Shown: one piece after another, positions 27,521 through 38,200 of the stretch | Position numbering within the stretch: position 1 is the first letter of the stretch | Layout: each line of letters opens with the position of its first letter | Assembly: GCA_050951585.1 (NCBI GenBank) | Contig: JBMNJI010000012.1 | Span: 8,070-72,069 of the forward strand | Origin: UBA3937 sp050951585 | Lineage (GTDB): Bacteria > Bacillota > Peptococcia > DRI-13 > DTU073 | Length of the DNA stretch: 64,000 nucleotides | Direction of reading: 5' to 3' | Position numbers and translations under genes: made by a program | The notes under the pieces: generated by a model | Databases searched by the model: none | What the model was told of the DNA's origin: nothing | The model's input: only the letters and a program-made list of their open reading frames with translations

Positions 27521-27937
27521 TTATATGACGCGATACAGCCAGAAGCAGCGATATTTTCCATTCGATTTCTGTGCACGAAAACCTATTGCCACAGGTTTTC
27601 CCGAGTATTCGCCACCGGAGATCACCACACCGTTATCGTCGATATGAGCTCCTGTCAAATCCTCTGTGGTAGTCACACCAATATCTGCGATACCGAGCGA
27701 GAGCGTTCCTTGCTTAAAATCCTTTACCACCTCGGCGGCACTGTCGTCTGCATATAGGGTGGCTTCGGCCAGCTCTACAGAAAAATCCGCCTGCAAGGCT
27801 TTTGCGAGAGAAATGGGGGTATCGTAGGTTTCATCCCCGTTAGTATCCTCAGTGATTTTGGCATAGTAAAATTTATCTAATCCGATAGTTACCCCTTTGG
27901 CCGATTTGACACCGGAACTTTTAGCATTATGCGCAAT
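27521..27937 (-). pseudogene. Remnant of a phi13-type phage major tail protein
   Basis: On the minus strand an open frame of 139 codons has no ATG/GTG/TTG at its 5' end; an in-frame stop lies at 27938-27940. It reads VTIGLDKFYYAKITEDTNGD, TPISLAKALQADFSVEL, ATLYADDSAAEVVKDFKQG and NGKYRCFWLYRV. That is the pattern of phi13-like major tail (tube) proteins of siphophages. No other phage genes surround it, so it is a stray, 5'-truncated prophage relic. The flanking stretch to 28174 holds no other recognisable gene. Confidence 0.7.
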
Positions 27938-28174
27938 TCAACCATGGCAGGTTAAGCCTATGGCCAATTAGCGGCCAATCTGCGTGCAAGTTTTGCCCAA
28001 TAGTCTAACAGATGAATCGTTGTCAAAATTCGTTTACGGTGATAATATTTAATCAAATTATTTAATGGTTTGCAGATGGGGAGGAAGCCGTCAACCTCAG
28101 AAACAATGGAAGCTGTTGGTTAAGGATAACCTCTGGCAGAAATATTACGCAAATGGAAGAGAGGGAAAACACTA

Positions 28175-28663
28175 ATGTTTAGAGAAATGAGAAGAAGCAA
28201 GCAATTATTAGCAATGGATGACACAATCGCAGTAATGAAAAGATGCACAAATGGGGTCATGGCGTGTATCGGTGACGATGATTATCCTTACGGCGTTCCG
28301 CTTAACTATGTCTATTGCAATGATAAAATCTATTTTCATTCCGCAAAAACCGGACATAAAATCGATGCAATTACGAAGAACCCCAAGGTATCGTTTGCCG
28401 TAATCGATGAGGATACAATAGTAAGTGCAGAATATACCTCTTATTTCCGTAGTGTGATTGCTTTCGGGAAAGCAAGAATTGTCGAAGGGGAAGAACGGCT
28501 GAAAGCTTTTGCGGCCTTAGTTGAAAAGTACTCCGGCGATCAGCCGGAAGAAGCAAAGCATCAGAAAATAGCCGAATGCACACGGGCTTTTATTATTGCC
28601 ATTGACATTGAACACATTACTGGCAAAGAAGCCATTAAATACGTGAAAGCTAGAAAGCAATAG
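28175..28663 (+). CDS. Pyridoxamine-5'-phosphate oxidase-fold flavoprotein (NimA-like)
   Basis: 162 aa. MFREMRRSKQLLAMDDTIAVM, NGVMACIGDDDYPYGVPLNYVY, KIYFHSAKTGHKIDAI and YFRSVIAFGKARIVEG match the split-barrel FMN-binding family that includes nitroimidazole reductases (NimA) and related detoxification proteins. Such proteins bind flavin as dimers; the true substrate is usually unknown. The start is the ATG after a GAGAGGG site. No operon partner: the next gene is on the opposite strand. Confidence 0.85.
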   Translation: MFREMRRSKQLLAMDDTIAVMKRCTNGVMACIGDDDYPYGVPLNYVYCNDKIYFHSAKTGHKIDAITKNPKVSFAVIDEDTIVSAEYTSYFRSVIAFGKARIVEGEERLKAFAALVEKYSGDQPEEAKHQKIAECTRAFIIAIDIEHITGKEAIKYVKARKQ

Positions 28664-28682
28664 TAGTTTTGTCCTTGTGTCC

Positions 28683-29189
28683 TTAGGCTAATGCTTTTTG
28701 GATAATTCCACAGGCTAATCTTTTTCCTGCCGCACCTGCCGGTTGGGTGCGGTAGTCATCGGGGTTCTGATGGATAATGACTGAATTTCCAATGATTTGT
28801 TCCGGTAGAAATTTGTCCGTGTAGAAGTACATGTAGGCATAGCCCCGGTTTGAGAAGAGAACAGGAAAATCACCGGCATGATTTCCATGGGGTTGGTTCG
28901 TCGGATTCCAGTGTCCGCCGGCAGCCTGGAAGGGGTTTTGGGGATCGCCAATTTCACAATTGCCAAACTCATGCAGATGAAAACCATGAGGACCAATGGG
29001 CGCTTCCCCGTTCGTGGACGGTTGGTAAGGGGGAAGGCCGTAAATTTCGGCAAAGACTAAGGTTCCGTTGGGGGCCTGAAAAAATCTGACCGCACCTTCG
29101 ATCTGCGGTCTTAATGGTCCGCCTTTGATACAGGCAATTGCCACTGCCTTATTTCTGGGCAAAAGTATTTCATTTAATGAGGTGGACAT
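28683..29189 (-). CDS. sodC: Cu/Zn superoxide dismutase family protein
   Basis: Dismutes superoxide if metallated. All metal ligands are visible: the copper pair in GFHLHEFG, the bridging His in GGHWNP, the zinc ligands in HGNHAGDFP and the last copper His in VIIHQNPDD. The disulfide partners appear as Cys in EFGNCEIG and RLACGI. The ATG at 29189 (MSTSLNEIL) is chosen because AAAGAAAGAAGTGA precedes it. No signal peptide is present, unusual because most bacterial SodC proteins are exported. Length 168 aa. Confidence 0.88.
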   Translation of the reverse strand: MSTSLNEILLPRNKAVAIACIKGGPLRPQIEGAVRFFQAPNGTLVFAEIYGLPPYQPSTNGEAPIGPHGFHLHEFGNCEIGDPQNPFQAAGGHWNPTNQPHGNHAGDFPVLFSNRGYAYMYFYTDKFLPEQIIGNSVIIHQNPDDYRTQPAGAAGKRLACGIIQKALA

Positions 29190-29311
29190 CAATATCACTT
29201 CTTTCTTTTGCAACATATTTCAGCGCCAGTTTAACAGTGCTGAATTTTCTACTGATGCGTTATAATATGCAGAACCCCAGATAAATGTTGGCGGAGGCGA
29301 GGAGGAAAGTA

Positions 29312-30211
29312 ATGAAAAAAGCGCAAATCGTCTACTTTTCAGGAACCGGTGGAACAGCACGGGTTTCCGCGGAGTTCGCCAAGTCTTTAATCAGTCATCA
29401 GGTAGAAGCGCAGATAATTCCTTTGGATCTGCAGGAGTTCGATTACCGCTCGTTCGCGGCACCCAGTGAGCAGTCGGCTGATGTTGATTTACTGATTCTT
29501 CTCTTTCCAGTGCATGCTTTTGATGCTCCGGAGCCGGTCTATGAATGGCTGAGCACAATACCCGACGGCAATGGGCAGGCGGTTGCGGTCATTTCTGTTT
29601 CAGGCGGCGGAGAGGTTTGGCCAAACACGGCTTGTCGGGCAGGTTGTATTAAAATCTTTGAGCAAAAAGGATATGACGTTATTTATGAACGGATGTTTAT
29701 GATGCCCTCCAATGTTTTTTCTGCGACCCAGGAGCAATTAGCGCTTAGACTACTGCAGGTATTACCGTCCAAGGCGGAAAATTGCGTTTCGGAAATACTA
29801 TCCGGAGTTCGGCGCAGGAAAAGGGCACCGCTAACGTCGCGGATCATGGCTGCTTCTGCCAAACTTGAAAAGAAGTCGGTCAGAAAGCTCGCCCAAAAAT
29901 ATTTTCAAGTGAATGAAAAATGCACGGGCTGTGGCTGGTGTGCGAAGGCTTGCCCCCGAAAAAACATCGAAATGATGGCGGCTCGTCCTTCTTTTGGTGA
30001 GCAATGTGTCGCGTGTCTTCGCTGTACTTATGGCTGTCCGGCCAAGGCTATTCAGATGAGAAAGTTTAAATTTTTCTTACTGAAGGAAGGGTTTAACCTG
30101 GATGAGTTGGAGAAAAGTCTAAGTAATAGTGAGCTTGCCCCAAGAGAAGAGAACATTAAAGCAGGCTTTCTGTTTGGGGGAGTTCATGATTATTTGTCGG
30201 GTAAGCAATAG
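29312..30211 (+). CDS. EFR1-type flavodoxin / 2[4Fe-4S] ferredoxin fusion protein
   Basis: The N-terminal half is a flavodoxin fold (IVYFSGTGGTARVSAEFAKS, with the FMN loop SGTGGT). The C-terminal third has two 4Fe-4S motifs, CTGCGWCAKACP and CVACLRCTYGCP. Such EFR1 proteins are common in anaerobic Firmicutes and are predicted electron carriers. ATG 29312 has GAGGAGGA 6 nt upstream. Length 299 aa. Its redox partner is unknown. Confidence 0.88.
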   Translation: MKKAQIVYFSGTGGTARVSAEFAKSLISHQVEAQIIPLDLQEFDYRSFAAPSEQSADVDLLILLFPVHAFDAPEPVYEWLSTIPDGNGQAVAVISVSGGGEVWPNTACRAGCIKIFEQKGYDVIYERMFMMPSNVFSATQEQLALRLLQVLPSKAENCVSEILSGVRRRKRAPLTSRIMAASAKLEKKSVRKLAQKYFQVNEKCTGCGWCAKACPRKNIEMMAARPSFGEQCVACLRCTYGCPAKAIQMRKFKFFLLKEGFNLDELEKSLSNSELAPREENIKAGFLFGGVHDYLSGKQ

Positions 30212-30243
30212 TAGTATGTTTATTAATACTTTTTGAGATGCCA

Positions 30244-30271
30244 AAAAAGCACCCTTTTGCGGGGCGCTTTA
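30244..30271 (-). terminator. Terminator of the RNase P RNA (minus strand)
   Basis: Read on the minus strand, AGCGCCC / GGGTGCT with a short loop is followed by TTTTTT. It lies just past the 3' end of rnpB. Confidence 0.75.
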
Positions 30272-30285
30272 TATGTATCTGACAC

Positions 30286-30655
30286 ATGAGTATGCCTGTA
30301 AGCCGAGTTCTGTGCTCCTTGCGGAGTGATGGTCATCTATCTTGGATGTCAGTTACCTGACACCTCCAGCGACCTTACCCGGAAGCGGAACGGGCCGTTC
30401 CATTGCTTCCCTATTCGGTCTTGCTCCCGGTGGGGTTTACCGAGCCGGCCAGTCACCTGACCGCTGGTGAGCTCTTACCTCACCTTTCCACCCTTACCTG
30501 TGCGGAATAATCCGCCATCGGCGGTATGTCTCTGTGGCACTATCCTTGGAGTCGCCTCCACTGGGTGTTACCCAGCACCTTGCCCTGTGGAGCTCGGACT
30601 TTCCTCAGGTGCGGCCTTTCGGCACTTGCACCCGCGACCATCCGGCATACTCATG
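30286..30655 (-). ncRNA. rnpB: RNase P RNA (bacterial type A)
   Basis: Catalytic RNA of RNase P, which trims tRNA 5' leaders. On the minus strand the conserved 5' core reads GGTCGCGGGTGCAAGT, then GAGGAAAGTCCGAGCTCC, and near the middle GAGGTAAGAGCTCACC. The 3' end carries the ACAGAACTCGGCTTACAG pairing partner. The ends GAGTATGCC / GGCATACTC form the closing helix. Length about 370 nt, normal for type A. Open frames on the plus strand here are artefacts. Confidence 0.95.
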
Positions 30656-30882
30656 TTTTTTCAATATGATGCATTTATTCTATCATGCATTTTTCATAAT
30701 CAGTGACTTTCACCATCATGCTCCATAATTGTGATGTTCAGCACTCGAATTAATATGTTATCATAGAAACGGGCTTACATCAAGTGGTAAATCCACCCTA
30801 TTGTGCTTACATAGCTTACATAGACTTCACATAGACAGGAAACAGTTCCTCACCAAGACTATTGGATCAGCTTATTTTTCCG

Positions 30883-30912
30883 TTGACAAAGTGGCGCATT
30901 TTCTCATATGAT
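30883..30912 (+). promoter_or_regulatory. Sigma-A promoter for ilvN
   Basis: Perfect TTGACA (30883-30888), 18-bp spacer, TATGAT (30907-30912). No T-box or leader-peptide structure was seen in the 90 bp before the gene. Confidence 0.75.
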
Positions 30913-31003
30913 GAGGGCAATAGATGATGATGACAAAGAAAAAAATGAATAAGAAAGAAATAGAATAAGAAAGAAAAAGAATGGTATTCGGGAGGGATCT
31001 TGC

Positions 31004-31498
31004 ATGGCGCATACTTTATCAGTGCTGGTAGAAAACAGACCTGGTGTATTGACGAGAATATCCGGCTTAATCAGTCGCAGGGCATTTAATATTGAGAGTA
31101 TTGCGGCTGGCTATACGGAAGAACCCGACATGACTAGAATAACAGTGGTTGTGAACGGTGATGATCAGGAGATTGAGCAGGTCACTAACCAATTGGCCAA
31201 GCTTGTTGACGTCATAAAAATTGTTGATCAGACCCGGATTGATTCATTGGAAAGGGAATTAGTATTAATCAAGGTAAAGGCTCAGCCGGAAAAGCGTTCT
31301 GACATTGTCGATATCGTGGATATTTTCCGGGCGCGCATTGTTGATGTGAACAGAGAGACAATGGTGATCGAGTTGAGCGGCTCCCAGGATAAGATTGATG
31401 CCTTATGTGAAGTACTCAAGGATCATGGAATTGTGGAAATTGTGCGGACCGGTAAAATCGTTATTTCGCGTGGACCTCTGCCCGCTAAAGAACTTTAA
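31004..31498 (+). CDS. ilvN: Acetolactate synthase small (regulatory) subunit IlvN/IlvH
   Basis: Regulatory subunit that binds branched-chain amino acids and controls acetolactate synthase. The N-terminal ACT domain reads TLSVLVENRPGVLTRISGL and FNIESIAAGYTE, and the C-terminal domain has VLIKVKAQPEKRSDI and IVRTGKIVISRG. Length 164 aa, typical. ilvB for the catalytic subunit is not adjacent, which is unusual but not rare. It is followed by addB after 43 bp. Confidence 0.93.
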   Translation: MAHTLSVLVENRPGVLTRISGLISRRAFNIESIAAGYTEEPDMTRITVVVNGDDQEIEQVTNQLAKLVDVIKIVDQTRIDSLERELVLIKVKAQPEKRSDIVDIVDIFRARIVDVNRETMVIELSGSQDKIDALCEVLKDHGIVEIVRTGKIVISRGPLPAKEL

Positions 31499-31541
31499 GA
31501 ATCTATAGTATAGTCATAGTAGGAAGAAGGGACGGGACCAG

Positions 31542-34500
31542 ATGCTACGATTGATTATCGGCAGATCCGGAGCGGGAAAAACCAGGCAGTGTCTGGCGGA
31601 AATAGCGACTAAGGAACAAGCGGACGCAAGGACAAACTGTATTTATCTTGTTCCCGAGCAAGGCTCTTTTCATGCCGAAAAAAGCCTCTTAAAGCATGTC
31701 CAAAAAGGGGCAATGACAAGCGGTACCTTTCGTGCCCAAGTACTCAGCTTTCAGCGGCTGGCCTGGCGCGTTCTGCAAGAAACGGGGGGCGGCTTGGCTA
31801 CGCCCCTTGATGATCTGGGGAAGGCCCTGTTACTCAAGCACATTATTGAGAAAAATAAAGCCCATTTTAAAGTATTTGCGCGGGTCATGGACAGACCCGG
31901 TTTTTTGGAGCAATTAGTGCGGACTCTTTCGGAGATGAAGATTTACCAGATTTCCCCTGAACAGTTAGCAAGTCTTTGCGGCGAAACGGAGGAGGACATG
32001 CTCGTTGGCTTGGAGGGAAAGCTGGCGGAATTCACTTTTATTTATCAACAATTTGAAGCATATATTACCGAGCGGTATTTGGATATTGATGATAATTTGG
32101 AGTTGCTTACCGCACGGCTACATAAGGCGGTTTTTCTGTGCAAGGCCGAGGTGTGGATAGATGGCTTTGATGGTTTTACCCCGCAGGAATATGCGGTCAT
32201 TCGCGAATTAATGTTGCACTGCCCGGCGGTAAATATTACCTTATGCCTGGCCAAAGAACATCTGCGGCAAAAGCTGCCGGAGACCCATGTTTTTTTCCAG
32301 CCCTGGGATACATATCAGCATTTGCGCGGTTTGGCGGCGGAGATTGGCTGCGCGGTGGGAGAGACAGTGTTACTGCCGGAGCCGCAGGAAAGGCGTTTTG
32401 CGGGTGCGGGGAGCGGGCACCTGGCGTTGTTGGAAGAGAGCTTTTTAGGCTCTGTTGCGCCTGTGGCGGGGCCCGTGGAAGGAATCAGGTTACGGGCAGC
32501 CGCCAACCGGCGGGCCGAGGTGGAAGAAGCTGCGGCCGAGATTCTCGCTCTCTGTCGGGATAAAGGACTGCGCTATCAGGATATCGCGGTGCTATTACGT
32601 GATTTTACCAATTATGAGGATTTGCTGGCCAATGTCTTTCGGGATTATGAGATCCCGTATTTTTTAGATATGAAAAAACCGGTTCGTCACCATCCTTTAC
32701 CGGACTTAATTCAAGCAGTGCTGGAGGTTGTCCAGGGTGGTTGGCGCTATGAGCCTCTTTTTCGGGCGCTGAAAACCGACCTCTTAGGCATATCCCGTCA
32801 GGAAACGGCTCTGTTAGAGAATTATTGTTTGGCCCATGGGCTGAAAGGCAGTCGCTGGACAGACGGTAAGCCTTGGGAGTATCGTTCCGGTTTCCGGTGG
32901 GATGAAGGGAAAGACGAGCAGAGAGAAAGTATTTTGGAAGAGAAGCTGTTGCGACAGGTCAATCGTGCCCGCACGAAAGTCGTGGCGATGCTGCTTCCTT
33001 TTCAGCAGGCTTTACAGGCGGCGCAGACCGGGCGGGCCTTTAGTGAAGCGTTATTTGTCTTTTTGACACGCATGGAAGTGGTGGAAACATTAGAACGCTG
33101 GAGTAATAAGGCGGAAACTGAGGGCGAGTTGGAGGAGGCACGGCTCCATCTTGCGGTCTGGCAAAAAATCCTGGACTTGCTTGATAGTCTGGTGGGGGTT
33201 TTGGGAGAGCAGGAGATGACCTTAGCGGAGTTTACGCAGGTGGTGACCGGCGGACTGGAAACCTTGGAGCTGGGCTTAATTCCTCCCGGGCTGGATCAGG
33301 TGCTGGTGGGCTCGGTTGACCGTTCCCGTCACCCGGACTTGAAAGCTGTGTTGATTCTTGGCGTTAATGAAGGGATATTTCCGGCGCGGGCGGTAGAAAA
33401 CGGTTTATTCAGTGATGAAGAAAAACTGTTCTTTCAGGAACGGCAGATCAAGATGGCCCCGACCACGGAGAAAAAGCTTTATGCGGAGCAGTTTTTAATT
33501 TATCGGGCGCTGACGGCCGCGAAGCAATATTTAACGCTGAGTTTTGCCATGGCTGATGCGGAAGGGAAAGCCCTCGCCCCATCACCTTTGCTCAAGAGGA
33601 TTGAGGAGCTTTTTCCGGGGGTCACTGTTAATTTTGTCTCCGCAGAGAAGAACAGCGGGGACGGGAACAATTCGGATGGGCAGTCCGACCTGCTCATGGC
33701 TGAAGAACTGGTGACCTGTCCGCGCCCGACCCTCAGCCGTCTGGCGGTAGAATTGCGGCAGGCGGTGGCCGGGCAGAGGATTGACCCCGGCTGGTGGGAG
33801 GTATACAACTGGTATCTTGGGAAGGAAGAATGGGCGGAGTCTTTAGCCAGGATAGTGCAGGGTTTGTTTTATCGGCTGGAAGAGGCCCGTCTGCCGTACG
33901 ACCTGGTGAAAAGTCTGTATGGGGCGGCCGGAATCTTGCGGACCAGTGTTTCCCGGCTGGAGAAGTTTCAGGCCTGTCCTTTTGCCCATTTTTTGACCTA
34001 TGGCTTAAAGCTGCGGGAAAGAGCGGAATTCCAGGCGGGTGCACCAGACCTGGGGCAGTTTTTCCATGCCGGGCTGGAGCAGTTTTATTATCTCCTGCGT
34101 GAGCGGGGGCTTCGCTGGGGTGAGTTGACCAAGCAGGAGATGAAAAGGCTTGTTGACGAGATCGTCGAGCAACTGGTGCCCCTTTTACAGAATGAGGTCT
34201 TGTTAAGTACGGCCCGGTCCCGTTATTTGGTCGGAAAATTAAAGCGGATTCTCTGGCGGGCGGTAGTGGTTTTAGGTGAACATGAACGGCAGGGGACCTT
34301 CCGCCCGGTGGGGATGGAAATAGGCTTCGGCGAAAAAGGGCAGTTACCGGGGCTCACCTTTACCTTAGCTGACGGCACCAAAATTCTTTTGCGGGGCAGA
34401 ATCGACCGGGTCGATGCGGCACAGGATGAACGGGGCACGTATCTCAGGGTGATTGATTATAAGTCGGGGACCGCTTCACTAAGTCTTCCGGAGATCTATT

Positions 34501-35207
34501 ACGGACTGAAGCTGCAATTGCTTACTTATTTGGATGTGGTCCTGACCCATGCGGCTTCCCTTTTGTCCGGCGGGGCGGATTCAACGGCCGGTCAGGAACA
34601 GGTAGCCGCCACTGGTAATGTTCGTTCGTCTGGCCCTGCTCCCGGACAGTCATCAGCGCCGGAGACGGTTTTACCCGGCGGCGTCTTGTATTTTAGTCTC
34701 AAAGATCCTTTGATCGCCGCGAAGGGGCCTTTGACTGAGGAGGAAATTGAGAAAAAAATCCTGGCCTCATTAAAGATGAAGGGCTACCTCTTACAGGATG
34801 AACGTGTCGTTAGACTAATGGATCAAAATATGCAGGGGCGTTCTCTTCTTTTGCCGGTGGCGCTGACGAAGGACGGGGATTTCTATAAAAATGCGCAGAA
34901 CATTTTGTCCCGGGAGAAGTTTGACGTACTGTGCCGGCAGGTGGAGAAACAGCTTTGTACCATTGGTGATGGGATCATGGCCGGTAAGGCAGCCATTCAT
35001 CCTTCCCGCTGTAACGGGAAAATCCCGTGCGGCTATTGTGCTTATGCGGCAGTATGCCGTTTTGATTTATCCGTTCCCGGGTATACTTTCCGGCTCTTAC
35101 CGGAGAAAGAGCCGGCGGAGTTGTGGGAGGAGATGGGTCTTACCCGGGAGACGGAAATTGAGATGCGGTTAAGGAACGAGGAAAAGGGGGTCGGCGGCAA
35201 TGAGTAG
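31542..35207 (+). CDS. addB: ATP-dependent helicase/deoxyribonuclease subunit B (AddB)
   Basis: Subunit of the RecBCD-like AddAB enzyme that resects double-strand breaks up to Chi sites. The N-terminal P-loop is LIIGRSGAGKTRQ. The C-terminal RecB-type nuclease has VIDYKSG near residue 970, and a 4Fe-4S cluster is formed by CPF (about 813) and a late trio in CNGKIPCGYCAYAAVC (about 1155-1170). A Gly/Ala/Ser-rich insert of about 40 residues lies in the nuclease domain (about 1010-1045). Length 1221 aa. It overlaps addA by 8 bp. Confidence 0.93.
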   Translation: MLRLIIGRSGAGKTRQCLAEIATKEQADARTNCIYLVPEQGSFHAEKSLLKHVQKGAMTSGTFRAQVLSFQRLAWRVLQETGGGLATPLDDLGKALLLKHIIEKNKAHFKVFARVMDRPGFLEQLVRTLSEMKIYQISPEQLASLCGETEEDMLVGLEGKLAEFTFIYQQFEAYITERYLDIDDNLELLTARLHKAVFLCKAEVWIDGFDGFTPQEYAVIRELMLHCPAVNITLCLAKEHLRQKLPETHVFFQPWDTYQHLRGLAAEIGCAVGETVLLPEPQERRFAGAGSGHLALLEESFLGSVAPVAGPVEGIRLRAAANRRAEVEEAAAEILALCRDKGLRYQDIAVLLRDFTNYEDLLANVFRDYEIPYFLDMKKPVRHHPLPDLIQAVLEVVQGGWRYEPLFRALKTDLLGISRQETALLENYCLAHGLKGSRWTDGKPWEYRSGFRWDEGKDEQRESILEEKLLRQVNRARTKVVAMLLPFQQALQAAQTGRAFSEALFVFLTRMEVVETLERWSNKAETEGELEEARLHLAVWQKILDLLDSLVGVLGEQEMTLAEFTQVVTGGLETLELGLIPPGLDQVLVGSVDRSRHPDLKAVLILGVNEGIFPARAVENGLFSDEEKLFFQERQIKMAPTTEKKLYAEQFLIYRALTAAKQYLTLSFAMADAEGKALAPSPLLKRIEELFPGVTVNFVSAEKNSGDGNNSDGQSDLLMAEELVTCPRPTLSRLAVELRQAVAGQRIDPGWWEVYNWYLGKEEWAESLARIVQGLFYRLEEARLPYDLVKSLYGAAGILRTSVSRLEKFQACPFAHFLTYGLKLRERAEFQAGAPDLGQFFHAGLEQFYYLLRERGLRWGELTKQEMKRLVDEIVEQLVPLLQNEVLLSTARSRYLVGKLKRILWRAVVVLGEHERQGTFRPVGMEIGFGEKGQLPGLTFTLADGTKILLRGRIDRVDAAQDERGTYLRVIDYKSGTASLSLPEIYYGLKLQLLTYLDVVLTHAASLLSGGADSTAGQEQVAATGNVRSSGPAPGQSSAPETVLPGGVLYFSLKDPLIAAKGPLTEEEIEKKILASLKMKGYLLQDERVVRLMDQNMQGRSLLLPVALTKDGDFYKNAQNILSREKFDVLCRQVEKQLCTIGDGIMAGKAAIHPSRCNGKIPCGYCAYAAVCRFDLSVPGYTFRLLPEKEPAELWEEMGLTRETEIEMRLRNEEKGVGGNE

Positions 35208-38200
35208 TCGGAGTTGGACAGCTGAACAGGAAGCGGCAATCAATACCACCGGATGCAATCTGCTTGTTTCCGCCGCCGCCGGTGCCGGAAAAACGGCCGT
35301 TCTTGTTGAAAGAATCGTCAGAAGGATTTTGGACGAGCACCGGCCGGTTGATGTGGATAGATTACTGGTTGTCACCTTTACGAATGCGGCCGCCCGGGAA
35401 ATGAAGGAAAGAATCGGGCAGGCCTTAGCGGAGCGGCTGAAAGTTAATCCCGCTGACCGGAGACTGCAAAGACAAAGCTTACTGCTGGGTAAAGCGGCGA
35501 TTTCCACCTTGCATTCCTTTTGTCTGGAGTTGGTGCGCCAAAACTATTATAAACTGGCCCTTCCGCAAGGGTTAGCCCTTGATCCGCGTTTCCGTATTGC
35601 CGATGAGGTCGAAGAGATCCTGCTCCAGGCGGAGGTTTTGGAAGAATACCTGGAAGAAAAGTATGAGAGCGGCGAGCCAACTTTTCTTGCCCTGGTGGAG
35701 GCCTTTGGCGGCGAAAGAGACGATCAGGCCTTACAGGATTTAGTGCTCAAATTATATGAGTTTTCGCGCAGTCAGGCCGAGCCGGCCGCGTGGCTTGAGG
35801 CAACCGGAGAGGTTTTCCGGAGCGGATTAAGTGATGACCGGATGCAGTTTATGTTTCGGAGTCTGGCCAAAAGCATGGCGATTAGCGTGCGGGAAGCAGT
35901 TGATGCGCTGGAGATGGCGGAAAGGATCGCGGCACAGCCGGGTGGACCTGCCGTCTATCAGACCAATTTGGCCAGGGAGCGGGAGGCGCTCAGCGAACTG
36001 CTCATTTTGTGTGAACGCAATTGGCAGGCGGCTTTTGACGGATTGGCCGGCTTTCAGTTTTCGCCTTTAAAAGCCTGCCGGGCGGAGGTGGATGAGCGAT
36101 TAAAAGAACAGGTGCAAGCACTGCGCAATCAGGCGAAGGAGTTAATTCGTACGCTGCAGCAGGATTATCTTGCCCGCACTCCTGCGGAACTGGTCCGGGA
36201 TATGCAGGAAATGGCACCAAAGATTGAATATCTTTGCGCGATGGTACAGGAGTATTCTTTGCGTTATTTACGGGAGAAGCTGGCGCGTAATCTGCTTGAT
36301 TTTAATGATCTGGAGCATTTTGCCCTGCAGTTGCTGAGAGAAAAAAAGGAGACCAAAGATGGGGCAGAATGGATACCTTCGGATTTGGCGCGTCGTCTCC
36401 GGGAAAAATATGCGGAAGTGCTGGTGGACGAATATCAGGATATTAATGCTGTTCAAGAGGCTGTGCTGACCATGGTATCCCGAGAAGGTACCGATACCCC
36501 CAATCTTTTTATGGTGGGAGATGTCAAGCAGAGCATTTATGGCTTCCGTTTGGCCGAGCCGGGGCTTTTCCTGCACAAATACCAAAATTACAGTACGCGG
36601 GAAGGTGCTCCGGAACGAAAAATAACGCTGGCGAAAAATTTCCGGAGCCAACGCCATGTCGTCGACGGCGTAAATTTTCTCTTTCGTCAGTTAATGGTGC
36701 CCGAATTCGGGGGGATTTCCTATGACCGCGAAAACGAACTGGTTTTTGGGGCGGAAACAGCAGAAGACGCAGTTGACGCCGCCACCACTGAGTTTAAGCC
36801 GCCTTTGGAGGTCTATTTAATTGAACGTAACCCCGCAAAGCAGGCGAATCAGGCCTCATCGCAGGCAGTGCCGCCGGAAGCATTTCAGGGGGCAGGGGAA
36901 GAAGGCCATGCGGAGTCGATGAATGTTGATCAGCAAGAGGAAGAATTAGATACCATGCAAGTGGAAGCCCGTTTAATTGGGCGCCGGATTCTGGCCTTAC
37001 AAGCGGAAATGAAAGTGTGGGACCGTGAGGGGAAAAAATATCGTGCGCCGGAGTTTCGTGATATGGTGATCCTGTTACGTTCGGTCAAGACGACTGCACC
37101 TGTTTTTCTCGAAGAGTTTCGCAAGATGGGCATTCCCGTGTATGCGGAAACGGGCAGCGGCTATTTTGCCGCCCCGGAGGTGCAGGTGATGCTGTCGCTT
37201 TTGCGGGTGATTGATAATCCCTGTCAGGATATTCCGCTGACAGCGGTTCTGCTTTCACCGGTAGTGGGTCTTTCCCCTGAAGAACTGGCCCGGATTCGCC
37301 TATGCTGTCCCGGCGATTATTATCATGCGTTACGACTGGCCGCCCGTGTGGAAAAAGGAGCTTTTAAAGAAAAGCTGACCGCTTTTTTAAGGAGCTTGAG
37401 AAACTGGCGGACCTTTGCCCGGCGCAATTCCCTGGTTCAACTGATCTGGCTTTTGTATCGCGAAACCGGGTATTACGATTATGCCGGGGCGATGCCCGAA
37501 GGAAAGCAGCGTCAGGCCAATCTGCGCGCGCTGCTTGATCGGGCCAAACAGTTTGAGGATACGACCATGAAGGGGCTGTTTAAGTTTTTGCGTTTTTTGG
37601 AGCGGTTGGAAAAATCGGATCATGATCTGGGGACCGCCCGCGCCCTTGGGGAGAATGAAAATGTGGTCCGGATCATGAGCATCCACAAGAGCAAGGGCTT
37701 GGAATTCCCCATTGTTTTTCTGGGCTGTCTGGGCAAAATGTTTAATCTCCAGGATTTACGCGGCGATGTATTGCTTGATAAGGATTTGGGCATCGGGCCG
37801 GTTTGGGTTGATCCGGAAATGCGGCTCAAGTATCCCACTTTGGCCAAATTGGTGGTGCGGGAAAAATTAAAGGAAGAGATGCTGGCCGAAGAGGTGCGGA
37901 TTCTCTATGTGGCCATGACCAGAGCAAGAGACGCTTTGATTTTGGTCGGGTCGGTGCGTGATGTTGCCAGGCAGTTGCAGAAATGGAGTCAGGCCGTTTA
38001 TAACAAGGGGTGGGGATTACCGGCGGCGATCTTAAATCAGCCCCGTAGTCCCTGGGATTGGATTGGTCCTTGTCTGCTCCGGCATCGTGCCGGCAAGGAA
38101 TTACGTGAGGCGGCCGGTTGTCCGGCCCAAAGCTGGGACCTGGCGGAAAACGACCCCGCGCCTTGGCGCATCTATCAGCAGGATTCATGGCAGTTACAAG

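Noticed and set aside
28076..28123. A 15-codon frame starting MGRKPSTSE
   Set aside because: Too short and without ribosome site or context; could be a gene relic but cannot be supported.
30467..30728. Two open frames on the plus strand (79 and 64 aa)
   Set aside because: They lie in the reverse complement of the RNase P RNA, whose conserved core explains the sequence.
30661..31003. T-box or branched-chain amino-acid attenuator before ilvN
   Set aside because: No T-box motif, leader peptide rich in Ile/Leu/Val, or terminator was found; only a plain sigma-A promoter.
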